Assembly: GCF_949628265.1 (NCBI RefSeq)
Contig: NC_088787.1
Span: 12,514,501 to 12,578,500 of the forward strand
Reading direction: 5' to 3'
DNA from: Cloeon dipterum
Taxonomy: Eukaryota > Arthropoda > Insecta > Ephemeroptera > Baetidae
DNA: 64,000 nt
Shown: one piece after another, positions 38,501-49,100 of the stretch
How the letters are laid out: every line of letters starts with the position of its first letter
How positions within the stretch are numbered: the stretch's first letter is position 1
Position numbers and translations under genes: made by a program
The notes under the pieces: generated by a model
The model's database searches: none
Told to the model about the DNA's origin: nothing
What the model saw: the letters and a program-made list of their open reading frames with translations, nothing else

Positions 38501-41500
38501 GGTCATTAACTCTGTTCATTATTTAGCAAAGCACCAATTCTATTAAAATAATAATAAAAAAAATTGTGCTCACCTCGTAGGACCAGGTGCAGGGGATGCC
38601 GGCGAACTTCTGCACGCAGCGGCCCAACTCGACGTCCTCATGGGTGGTGTAGAGGTTTCTGAGGCAGTAGGAGACGTGCGGCGCCACCTTTGCCAGGGTG
38701 GCCCTGCTCATGAGCACGCCGGGGCCGCCCATGCAGAAGTTCTCGTCGAACTCGAGGCTGAGCAGGCCGAACTCCTCTTGCGAGCCGCGGCCCGCCTGCC
38801 CGATGAACTGCGGTTTGCGGCTGTCGATCGACCTGAGGAAGGTCTCGAGCCGATCGGGCCGCACGTAGACGTCGTCGTCGGCCCGCAGGAACCACTCGAA
38901 ATGCTCGCCGAAGTGCTCGTGCATATACTTGAGCATGAGGAAGGACTTCTTCTGCGGAGGGTAGCTGTCGTCCACGCCCGGCAGCGCCACCAACGGGATG
39001 CTCAGGTTCGTCTCCGAGGTGCCTGACGAGAAGAAGGCCATCCGACCTGGCAGCTCGCGGCCCCACGTATCGTAAACGGCCTTGGCACGCGTGTCTAGGT
39101 ACTTCTGCGCCGTCATCACGCCCACGAACAGCAGGCTTTTGCTCGAGTTGTGCAGACCCTGTGACAGTGCAAGTTGGAAAACATCAACACGCTGTCCTCT
39201 CCAAAATTCTCGAAAGCTATACTAAAATGAGTGATATTTTGTCGCAAATTAAATTAACACCAGTGTAAATTCAGGACATGATTAGGTGTATACAAAATGT
39301 CATCATAAATAAGAGAGTGATAATTTATTAAAATACCCGCAAGCTATTAATCCGATAATTAAATTTTAAAAAAAATCACTAGTCGTCTGAACACAACTTT
39401 TTATTTTTGAAGCTGCATTAAAATTTATTGAGTGCATCTGCCTTCATTGGCATCTATCAAAAATGATTTATTTTTGTAAAATGTATGACGAAGTATCAAC
39501 AACAAATTTTCATTTTTAAAAATTGCAATTTTCGATTAAATCTTCGATTAATAATTTCCTGCGATTCTCATCTTGCTTTAAATTTTGGTCAGAAATTTAA
39601 AAATCGCAAGCATCTTTGGCTATCCTGACGCACTGAAGTATTTCAAACGAGCCTAACTTACTCTTTCTAACTTAATTCCAACAATAATTCAGTTCAGGGA
39701 TGAATCCTAAGGGGAATCGAGATGGTTTTACAAACAGTAAACAATTAAACACAAACGCAGGATAATTGTAGTATTATTTATTTTCAAATTTCTATCCTGG
39801 TTTAATTTACGCAGAGATGAGAGAGCCAGCATTCTAGAAATTTTAATTGTAAACGATTTTCAATTTTTAAAAAGGGGCTTTACACTTCAGTTTTCAGGAG
39901 TTGGTTTATCCAAAATTGCCTTGAAATTTATATTGCTGACACACTTCGGCCATTCCGACTTTATATCAAAGTTTTATAATTTGGAAATCGCTAAGAAAAT
40001 TTCCTAAAACTCGTTAATGCCCATTTTTATACTTATATCACGCCATTTTTTCATTTATTTATGAATAAAATATTAGCTCGTTTTTCGAGTTTCAGCCAAA
40101 ATAAAATAGCGCAAAATACGCCTGAAGTTCCTTCTTTTCTGCTTTTAATGACCCCTCTCATCTTTTATATATAGACTTAATAGTCTTAATACCTGCTTAG
40201 GGTTGCCAGGGTCCGGGTGTTTTAGATAAAGCCCAACCCACTGGGTTTTAATGAGTGTTTTTTTTAGGGATTGTTCTATATTCGCATATTTCCACAATAT
40301 TCATCAAGGTTAAGCCGGATTATTCTGACGGGGTCTGGTATTTTTTCTATAAAACAATCCGTGATGTGGTGTAATGTTGATATCCAATATGTTCAAGTTT
40401 TCTCTTTTGCTCTTTTCGAAATATTATATTTTAGAAAATCAGTGATAACTTCAGTTCTAAAATGTTTAGCAGAGTTTGACACAAGGACGGATTGACACAT
40501 ACAGTTTCTGTCTAATGTTTTTTCTTTTGAAAGCAACCGCGTCCTACAGTTATTTTTAACACGCATGAAAACTTATTTTAAATAGTTGAAAATTTTTCCG
40601 TCAAGAAAAAACTAGCGAAATAAACCCTTTCAATTAGCATCATCCCGTGATGCCGTCACACGAAAACGACGAAAATTTAATATGAGGCAAATTTTATAAA
40701 ATCCGTTCCATATACACGCTATATAAAACTGATGTTTCGTTTTACTTTGCAGTTAATTTTTTTTATAACCGATTCAACGTTGGTACATAGTAGCGTGCTG
40801 CATATAAATTGTTTTTTAGCTTTCCGGCTCAAGATTTTATTTTTTTCTTCTTATTGGTGCGCAAATTAAAATTTCTTTTACAAGGGTCATTGTCATTACA
40901 CATTTTTATTGGCATTTAAGAGTAATTTTCATGTCTGCAGAAAAGGGATCAAAACTTTACAATACACTTTTGAGAGAGTTGTCATGGATTTCAGCAAAAA
41001 TTACAAACCGGACATTTGTTGCAGTTTTTGTTTCTTTCTTTTATCGGATAAAGACGGCATTGGAATAAACCGAGTTGCGCAAATATTATGTGATAAAATT
41101 ATAGGAAAAATAGCAATTTTCAAATGCATCCTGGATTTTTGAGATTTTTGCATCTTTGCAAAAATATTTGGAGCAAACTTGAATAATATATCCGCGGATC
41201 GTGCGCCTTGCGGACTTGCGCCCAACGTGCCATGCACAATATAATTTTTGGGCAGCCTTCAATGCTATTTTTAAGAACAACCTGGAGTCCAAACAAGCTA
41301 ATCACAATTTTTAAGGGAACCAAGGAAAATACCTGAAGGTTTGCGTGGATGAGTTCTTCAGGCGGCAGGGTAGCGTTGTCCGCGCGAAGGGCGTCGGCGT
41401 GGGGGCAGAGCTGTTGCTGCGATGTGGAGGTGGTGATTAGCGCGGCCACGAAGTAGCCGGTCACGGTTCCGAGCAGCAGGGAGGCGGCCGCCCTGAGGCA

Positions 41501-41602
41501 GCGCCTCTCTCCGGCTGACGGCCTGCGCGAAGCCATCCGCAGGGCGCCCCTCGGCTTCAGGTCGGCAGCGTGGTTGTAGAGCATCGGCTCAGGATCCTCC
41601 AT
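23757..41602 (-). CDS. CHSY: Chondroitin sulfate synthase (CHSY type), complete, 10 exons, 820 aa
   Basis: Exons in transcription order: 41333-41602, 38574-39158, 27453-27593, 26675-26801, 26390-26547, 26083-26334, 24936-25124, 24686-24874, 24045-24386, 23757-23966. All have GT-AG borders and compatible phases, and the sum is 820 codons plus stop (human CHSY1 is about 800). It is a Golgi type II membrane enzyme that elongates chondroitin by adding GlcUA and GalNAc in turn. Residues 37-57 form the membrane anchor. The N-terminal GT31-like domain contains FVGVMTAQKYL and the metal-binding DDD at 184-186; the C-terminal GT7-like domain contains FFVDVD (DVD 649-651) and GWGKEDVD (735-742). Sequons include N76, N94 and N689. 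Having both acidic motifs argues for a bifunctional CHSY rather than CHPF, the chondroitin polymerising factor. The family assignment rests on remembered conserved blocks. Confidence 0.93.
29511..29579 (+). repeat. (GA)n microsatellite, about 34 units
   Basis: An uninterrupted GA run inside CHSY intron 2. The Leu-Ser runs seen in minus-strand frames here are translations of this repeat, not protein. Confidence 0.95.
31222..31663 (-). mobile_element. TTAA-flanked TIR element (family A), copy 2, in CHSY intron 2
   Basis: Inverted orientation relative to copy 1. It carries the core as GAATCCTCTCGTCGAGATCT and ends near ATCAATCCTATTTAA. Length is about 440 bases. Confidence 0.6.
32277..32464 (-). 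pseudogene. Coding-like relic nested in CHSY intron 2
   Basis: On the minus strand an acceptor (TTTTCCCACAG) is followed by an open frame DKFFLKFVCKQPERLNYTFF, then ..DDMEYIFKLKV and TAA at 32337-32339. The same frame continues past the stop as PELKLDGSDFLLHGIKMQL to a second stop at 32277. The amino-acid composition looks genuine and the stop interrupts it, so a decayed exon is likely. The family was not recognised. More coding-like but frame-broken sequence follows at about 31860-32200 on the same strand (DLFGDARALMLLFFVYDNF in one frame, SLLNTIEERFLSSNRGRSSF in another). Confidence 0.35.
33885..33960 (+). repeat. Dispersed repeat family C, copy 2
   Basis: GCGAGTTACGCCCTCGTCTA, then GGTCGCTGTTCTCGAAGAAT, matching 6770-6880 over about 65 bases. 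It lies in CHSY intron 2. Confidence 0.45.
38574..39158 (-). CDS. CHSY: CHSY exon 2: N-terminal beta-1,3-glucuronyltransferase (GT31-like) domain
   Basis: This 585-bp exon codes for residues 91-285 and is bounded by CACAG/GGT and GAG/GTGAGC. It holds almost the whole N-terminal catalytic domain: the start strand LLFVGVMTAQKYL, GVDDSYPPQKKSF, the DDDVY motif, ENFCMGGPGV and YTTHEDVELGRCV. It is much more GC-rich than the flanking introns. Confidence 0.9.
39159..41332 (-). other. CHSY: CHSY intron 1
   Basis: AT-rich intron with no recognisable element. A short GGGTTGCCAGG...CCCAACCCACTGGG stretch at about 40200-40245 resembles transposon end sequence but has no visible partner. Confidence 0.7.
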
Positions 41603-41728
41603 CTCCGGCCGGCACTGTCCTCGCCGTGACTGATGAGCCCCTGAGCGCCCTCATCGCTCCCCCTGCTCACCCTCCGAGGGACTGCTCTTCAGCCCGGCGA
41701 CGCACACACTCGCTCAAGCGCCGCCCAC
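41603..41728 (-). other. CHSY: Candidate CHSY 5' UTR segment with upstream 3' splice site
   Basis: On the minus strand the sequence just upstream of the start codon is GC-rich and is preceded by a pyrimidine-rich TTTTCAACAG at about 41729-41740. This suggests that a non-coding first exon is spliced in here. A minus-strand CAG/GTAAAT donor at about 45550 is a possible partner, which would put the CHSY promoter close to Hrb27C. No transcript evidence is available. Confidence 0.3.
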
Positions 41729-42399
41729 CTGTTGAAAAGTCAATTCGACACTTGTTTATACACATACACGCTGCCAGCCGCGGAGGATGCGGCGCTGAGA
41801 AGCGAGTGGAAGTGGTGCAAGTTTATTTTTTGTTGTTTTACGTGCGTGGGAGACGCAGATGATAAAGCGGGCAGTGGTAAAATTTCGCCATGATAAATAA
41901 TAGAGCTTGTTTTTCCGCAAAATAGTCAAATAATTAAAGATCGTTTTGTTGTTTAGTAGCCTGGCGCAAATGTTAGCCAAATTTACACTTTTTTCCATTT
42001 AAAATGGCACTTTACTGGAAAATCTTTATTCGTTATTGTCACAATTGAACCGAATTATTGAAATAAATAAGGCTTTCCAAAATAAAAATGTGACATTTGA
42101 TTTTTTTTATTCCAAACTGCAAAAGTGAAAAATCGTTTGAGAGGCATAAAATTTAATATTTTAATTTCCAGATTTTTTCATAGTAAAAATTGAAAAAAAA
42201 ACTTTCGCATGTAACTTAAATTAATTTTACTTGATAAATAATAAAAAAGAATCGAGGGCTAAAATCAAAATCGTAGTAGATTTACAAGTAGAGCTTTACA
42301 ACAATTAAGAACATTTTGCCAGTAGTTCATTGTTTGTGAAATTTATCAACAGTTGATATCTACCATATGAAATAATGAAATCAGGACCGAGGAACAGAA

Positions 42400-42620
42400 C
42401 AGTTATATTTCAGATTTTGACCAAATTTCTCGAAAACAATTAATGATTTTTCGCTTAATTTCGATTCATCTCGTCGCGATCTATCCATTGGGTGGGCGAT
42501 TTTAGAGGAATAATTACACCGCAGGGAGACAGTGCTTGGTTATAGTATGCTAAATTTTCAGCAGATTTTCTCAAAAACGGCGACCCGGAATATTTATAGC
42601 TTTTGTTATCATTTTTAAAT
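42400..42620 (-). repeat. Diverged relative of family A
   Basis: Shares the order ATCTCGTCGCGATCTATCCA, then AGGGAGACAGTGCTTGG, then a CAGATTTTCTC block with the minus-oriented family A elements. Similar, weaker blocks occur at about 12090-12260, 27180-27340 and 43500-43620. Confidence 0.4.
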
Positions 42621-44499
42621 AGTATTTCAAGTAAAGATATAGAGCATTTTTTTCACAAATGTACCGTAAAAATTTAGTTTAAATTGCTTAAAACTGCATC
42701 ATCCTTAAACAATTGGGAGGCCAGAAAAAAGTCTCCCGTCCAAAATTCTTATTTAAAATTATATTGAAATCGAATTTTAGCCCAAAGCTGGGTTGAATAA
42801 TTTTGGAAGGAAATACTGAAAAAAAGAAAACCGTTGCGGAACATTAATTATTAATTAAATTAATAATACGTATTAAAGGTCGAGTTAAACATTATTGATC
42901 CCCTAATTGTAGAAATAAATAAATGCACAACTTTCGTTGAATAAAGTGAAGTTCCAGAAACAGTTTTCACTATTTCAGAAAAATCTCGTGTTTTGATCCA
43001 AGTAAAAAGCGTAGCCTTAGCCTTCTATCCAAATGGGAAAGTTCTCAGTTTTCAGTTCATTTCCTTCCTTGTTAAAATGTCCTTTTTATGGTATTAGATT
43101 TTTTTTAGATATATGTGCATGAGCATTTAAAAAAAATATATTTCACGTACGAAGAAGCATTTTTCACAGAGAAGTGAGAACTTGATATTTTGTAAAACTA
43201 ACTGATTTCGAGACATTATCAAGTTTGCTTTAAAGGTTATATTAGAAATGTTGTACTCAAAATAAAAAAAACGACGTTTGAGAGGCAATTGACGCAAATA
43301 AGAATGCGTTTAAAAGGAGGCTATTCCATTGAGTTACACACATTGCATTCGTGTGTTTAGTCACGACGTAAAGTTGTATCAACACACACCACCATAAAAA
43401 TTAAACTACGGTTCTGTAAGCGAGATATGAGGAGCATTAAAAAAAAAATTAGGATTTAAGAGGAAACTGCATTTCAAAAACATGCACTCGAGTAACTATT
43501 AAATTTCGATATTGGCCAAATATCTCGAAAAATCGCTTCGATTTGGAGCTAAGTAAATGGCTCGCCACTTAATTAGCACGCCGATTTTCTTTTAAATTTA
43601 AATGGGTATCCTGTGGAAATTTTTGTCTTCTCATCCCAATTTTCAGAGCAATAAAAATAATTTCAGGATTTTGCAGAACATATATATCCACTTTAAATTT
43701 TGATGTGCTTTGTGCACTTGACTTGTTTCATCCCCCTAGAAGTTTTTTTTGGTGTTTATGAGACCAAAAGATGATTTGTGTGTGCGAAGCTGTCACATAG
43801 ATTCCTGCCTCCTATTGAATTGTTGCGAGGGGGGAAAGAAAGCTGGCCTGCTGACGGCGATGAGTATCTTTTGTTGCATGCCCGAAAAGGGCAGGTAGAT
43901 AAATATTAGTTTGTTGCCTCAGATGGGGGGCGAACAGCAATTTTTTCCATTAGCCGCACGCATCTGACAATGCGTTAAATCTAGCGTGATTGCATCAATG
44001 CGATGTGGGATTATTATTTAGCCTCTCTATGGATTCGACGTGACGACGCTGCTTTGACTTTCGAGGAGAGAAATTTAGTGATACCGATGATAACTCTTGC
44101 TTTGAAGTTATTTTATATTGATCAAATGACTCCAATTTTTATAGAGAAAAAAAAACAAATTTTTGTTTTGTTTTAGTGGAAAGCAGTTTTACTATATATA
44201 GTAAAAATATTTTATGATTCTTGCAATGAATTATTTACTAAAATTTAATTATTGAAATTTCAGCATATATTCAGAGTGACCTTTCTCTGGCTCAGCTTCA
44301 ATTTTTCCTCAAAGGATATGCTGAGTGAGCAGAGGTGTGTCGAGCAAAAGGGCAGCGATTGGAAGAAAAAATTTCAAAGACACGCTGATTTGGCCCCTTT
44401 TGCAATTTGTCGAGTTTGCTAATAATAAAAAAAATCAGCAGCCGTTTTACTGTTTCACGCAGTCAGCAATTCAGTAAAAATGCGTGAACTTGTCATTTG

Positions 44500-44898
44500 A
44501 GCTGGATTAATACCTGGAAAATCCTGGTTGCCTAAATGCATATGAACTAGGATTCAGTTGAAGCCAAAATTGACCAAAGTAGCAATGTAAATTTTTGAGA
44601 AAAGTGACTGCAAAGTTCGCAAGCTTTTCTAATGGTATGGACTGTCTCCTTATTTGAAATCTTATTTTATTTCACAACAATGAGTTTCCCTAAAAGGCTT
44701 CATACGCTGTTAGAGAGATCTCGACGAGACGAATCGAAATCTGCCAAGAAAACGTGGTCAAACGCTGTAAATTATGGAGAAAATTTGAAAAATTTAATTA
44801 TTACTGTAGCAAGGTCCTATTTTGAATGTTGCAAATTGTAGAACAAATTGTTATATCGACCAACTGCTTATTGCAATTCAAAAAATTTCAATTGTCGC
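44500..44898 (+). mobile_element. TTAA-flanked TIR element (family A), copy 3
   Basis: Shares the core AGATCTCGACGAGACGAATC and the GGACTGTCTCCTTA block. It directly abuts copy 4, and its 3' terminus is lost at the junction. Confidence 0.6.
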
Positions 44899-44902
44899 CC
44901 TT

Positions 44903-45345
44903 TTAAAGAGGAATGATACTGGAAAAGCCTGGAAAACGCTTGTTGCCATTGCATAAACTCGTCCCTTAGGATTCAGTTAAAGCAATAATTGACCTAAGGA
45001 GCGCTGTAATTTTTTGAGAAAATTGGCTGGAAAGTTACCGTGCTTTTCAAATGGCAATGGCTGTCTCCTTACTTGAAATCCGTTTTAATTTCAAAAGCAA
45101 GAGTTTCCCCAATAAGTGGTATACACTGTTGAACAGATCTCGACGAGAGGAATCGGAATATGCCAAGAAAATATGTTCGAGCACTGTAAATTTTGGAGAA
45201 AATTGGCAAAATTTGAATTTTTATTGTAGGAAGGTCATTTTTTTATTATTGCAAATTTTTGAACAAATTGTTTATCGGTCAATTGTTCAAGGCATTCAAC
45301 AATTTAAATAATTTTCAATTGTTGCCCAGTATCATTCCACTTTAA
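44903..45345 (+). mobile_element. TTAA-flanked TIR element (family A), copy 4, best preserved
   Basis: Bounded by TTAA at 44903-44906 and 45342-45345. The termini AGAGGAATGATACTGG (44907-44922) and CCAGTATCATTCCACT (45326-45341) are inverted repeats with 15 of 16 matches. About 435 bases lie between the TTAAs. It encodes nothing recognisable, so it is a non-autonomous element. Confidence 0.65.
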
Positions 45346-45549
45346 CTCAATTTAATTTAGATTCATTGAAACATGCCGTGGCTCAAGTATCCACAGCTGA
45401 GGCACCGCACCACCTGATCTGACCGATCGCGACCTTCAATATTAATACCTGAATGGCTAGCTTTAAAAATTGTGACGAAACGCATAATCTTGACGCACGA
45501 CACTAGCCCAGCAAATAAAATAAAGAATGTTGGTGCAAATATAATTTAC

Positions 45550-46147
45550 CTGAAAAAATATTTGCGCGTCTTCGTGCGCGTGTCGCTAACTCGCTGTTGG
45601 ATTAGGGCAAGCTAACTATTAAGTCCGTCCCTGCACCACACATACAGTGTGCGCCAGCGGAATTCTCCTCTCACACTGCTAACTGCTAACAACTGCTTGC
45701 TCCTTGCTCTCGCTTCTTCGGTACCTCGGCGCTCGCGGCTCTCGCGGCGCAGGCATGCACGCAGCCGGACAGCCGGTTAGCAAGTTTGCTTTTTCGCGCA
45801 GCAGAGGTCACTGTTGCGCAACGACACCGGCTACTACGCGAAACAAAATTTCACGAATTATTTTGTTTTCGATTTAACAGTCGCATCTGTTTGAATTGAA
45901 GTGATTAATATTGAGAAAACGGAGATTTTGGATTTTTCGGATGGATTTCGGCTGGTTTCTCGGCTATGATTTGAGGCCAGCTGCACGTGCAGTTGACTGA
46001 CTTACCGCGTTCATCGCGTGATTTCCGCTTGGGGTCGCTGCTTTGGAAGCCGCCATTTCATCTCGTAGTCTGCAACGTGGGGTGTGATTTTGTTCAAATT
46101 TTCCGGCACAGACTCGAGTGCTTCAGCTTAAGGTGTCTCTTTCACAG
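45550..46147. promoter_or_regulatory. GC-rich divergent promoter region between CHSY and Hrb27C (candidate)
   Basis: The composition changes sharply from AT-rich to CpG-rich. A minus-strand donor-like CAG/GTAAAT sits at its left edge, and an acceptor-like TTTCACAG (ending 46147) lies just before the Hrb27C start codon. Both 5' UTRs may therefore start in this interval. No TATA box stands out, as expected for broad housekeeping promoters. Confidence 0.35.
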
Positions 46148-49100
46148 ATGAGGATGAAAGTGGAGCAAGATGGCGAAGAGAAAGGGTGAGTCGGCGGTGC
46201 GAGCGGCCGAGAAAAGGCGGCCATCGGCGTCGCTGCGTGCTTGCCGCCGTTTTCGCCCCCCATGCCTGACCACAACAAGCCCCCGCTGCCGTCCATCGGC
46301 CGCCTCCGCAGCCTCCCGGTGGCGTCGGGGGCCCGTCTCCCGCGGCCCCCGTCGCCGGCCGGGCCGCCGAGCGGTCGTTGGGGACGGCAGGCGGCCGCCG
46401 GGCCCCGTACGAGCGGCCACGCTGCCGTGGCCATGCTTAAGCGAGCGCGCAAGCGGCGGCGTGCTAGCGTGCGTGTGCCGCCTTTTCTCGCGGTTCGCCG
46501 ACAGTCGGGGGGCCGGCCCCCCCGCCCCCCGGCCGTCGGCGGGGCTGCCGCGGCCCGGCACCCTGCGGCGGCCGCTTTGTTTGTATTTTGCGCTGAAAAC
46601 ACGAACGATACAAATGGAGCGTCCGTCCACGTGGTAGTCGGTGGACGGCGGTCGGTCTGCGGGGCCCCAAAGCCGCGGCCAAGAGAGTGCGAGCGCCCTT
46701 TTTGACTTTGCTTTTTGACTCTTTCTTGTATTTTTGTTTGTTTTCGATGCGCGCTCAGGCCAATTGGCAGCCTTGGTGGTGACAACTCACGGAGAAACAA
46801 CCCCGCACTCAGTTTGCCTCACGAGTTAGTACAACCTGATCATGAATTTATTTTTTCTCTTCACAATCACTAATTATCTACTTTCGAAGATTAATCCTCA
46901 GTAAAATTCAGTGTCGGCATTGCCCGAGAACCTTTGTGCAGGGTTGAAATTAAAATTCGGCTCTTGTGCTGGAAGAAAAGAGTTGCATCATGCTCTTGAT
47001 ATCTATTAAAAAAGTGCAAGAAATAACAAGAAAAATTGGCTGTTTGGCTTTATATTTTGCTTTAGTTGTTTGCATGGTCGATGTATTGCCATCAACAAAC
47101 GGGGCTAACATAATATATACATTACATGTTCTATGAAAACTAGGAAGTGGGATCAAACTTTGCCTATTAGTTAGCGTTTCTCTGTGTTTTGAGCTCCACT
47201 CACTACTCAAGGCAAAAATTAAAATATATCCTCGTCAATCTTCAAAATGGCAAAATAATATTTTGCAATGTCATCGGCAAGCATGCTTTTACCAAGCAAC
47301 AAAGCGCTCCGTATTTCATGCTTTCCCGGTTTCTGTTGGCAGGAAGCTGTTTGTGGGCGGCCTCAGTTGGGAGACCACGCAAGGTAAATTTCCGACAAAT
47401 TTTCCATAGAGTCGAAGCGTCATCAGGCAATGTTCCCTCTCTTTTTTTCCAGAATCTCTGCACCGGTATTTCAGCCGCTTTGGCGAGGTCGTCGACTGTG
47501 TTGTTATGAAAAACAGTGAATCTGGCCGCTCAAGAGGGTTTGGTTTCGTTACTTTCTCTGACCCAAACAACGTCGGACTCGTTTTGGACAACGGACCCCA
47601 CATGCTGGACGGACGCACTGTAAGGAGTTAAATATAATCACCAGCCATCGAAAAAAATTAATTAGAGCTACTAGTTCTGGTCTCTAATATAATTCATTTG
47701 AACTGAATTTTTTTCAATGACAAATTAGCGTTATATTTTAGATCCATTTTAGAGCAGCTATCACGATTTTCTTTGATACAATTTTGACTTTGATAAACAA
47801 GAATTCAACTTTTTGTTTTTATTGTTTGGAAGATAACAGTTAAAAATATCAAATCTAGGATTGTTTCCAAGTTAATGACTGTACAAATTTGTGATATGAA
47901 CCTTTAAATTAATTTAAAATTCTATTTTTGTTCAATCATGATGTATTTTGTATTTGATTTCCTTCGAAAGAGTCAAACCAATCAACGGGTCATTTCTATG
48001 CTTTCTGAAACACTTGAGAGAGAAATTTTTACCATTGTTGTAGTAATTTGAAAAAAGCTAGCTACTAATTATTTTAAGATTTTTAAGTTAACCATATTTA
48101 TTTATTCATTTATTATATCAAAAATTTGTTACTATATAGAAATATAATATATTAGTAAAATATTAAAAAAATAAACAAATGATACTATTTTATTGAAATT
48201 TTAATATTGATGAGCTATTAGACGTAAAACTCCCATGCGCAAAATATCATAAAAATTAGGAATTTATTTTGAAGAATTAACTTTTCGTATTTAATTTTGT
48301 AATTCATTTTATATAAAGTAAAAAAATTCATCGTAACCTATGTTCTTATATTATATCATTTTTTCTAATGAAAAATGGTGCATAAATAAAAAGAAAACTA
48401 GCCCAAATATTTATTTATTATGAAACTATTGGCCATAAAAATGTTCCATGTGCGTTAAATTTCGTATAAGTTTGGTATGTAAAATTAAAAAAATTATACT
48501 ATCATAAATTGCTAACATTTTTATTAAGAATTTCTCGTTAATCATTTTATTAAAATTAAATACAATATATTTACATCTAAACTTAATTTACAAGATTGAC
48601 ACTTGACCAATGTATTGCTAAATTAAAATAATTTTGAAAAAATACCCAATTTTTTGTATTTTTTTAATAATAGGAATTTGTTTATAATTATAGAAATCAA
48701 AATATTTTGGAACATATTTTTACGATCTTGAAACATTGCCGTAATACAACTTCTATTAAAAATACCTCTAGTATCTATTTTTCAATTTTATTTTTAAGAG
48801 CTAATAGCTATTCATTTGTCTCACGCGAACAAAATCGTATATATTGGGGAATATTTTAAAATAAAGAAAAACATGAATCCTTAGATGTATAATTTGAATT
48901 ATTTCTGGCGTGTCTTCAGATTGACCCTAAGCCTTGCAACCCGAGAAGCATGCAAAAGCCAAAGAGGAATGTTAACTGGCCAAAGGTGTTCCTCGGCGGC
49001 TTGCCCTCGAACGTAACAGAGACAGACCTGCGGAACCACTTCACATCATTCGGCAAAGTGATGGAGGTGGTCATCATGTACGACCAGGAGAAAAAGAAGT

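Larger units (their letters stand above)
27594..38573 (-). other. CHSY: CHSY intron 2 (11 kb)
   Basis: The largest intron of the gene. It holds the GA microsatellite, family A copy 2, family C copies and the coding-like relic at 32.3 kb. The remainder, including 33.0-38.5 kb, shows no recognisable gene. Confidence 0.7.

Noticed and set aside
38638..39066. Additional open frames on both strands over CHSY exon 2
   Set aside because: Shadows of the GC-rich catalytic-domain exon; the spliced CHSY frame is the only one with family motifs.
40194..40250. GGGTTGCCAGG...CCCAACCC stretch resembling a DNA transposon end
   Set aside because: No matching partner end or target duplication was found nearby, so it was not called as an element.
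46123..46800. Long open frames on both strands (up to 225 codons)
   Set aside because: They lie in the GC-rich Hrb27C intron 1 block, where stop codons are rare. All frames give Arg/Pro/Ala-rich nonsense.
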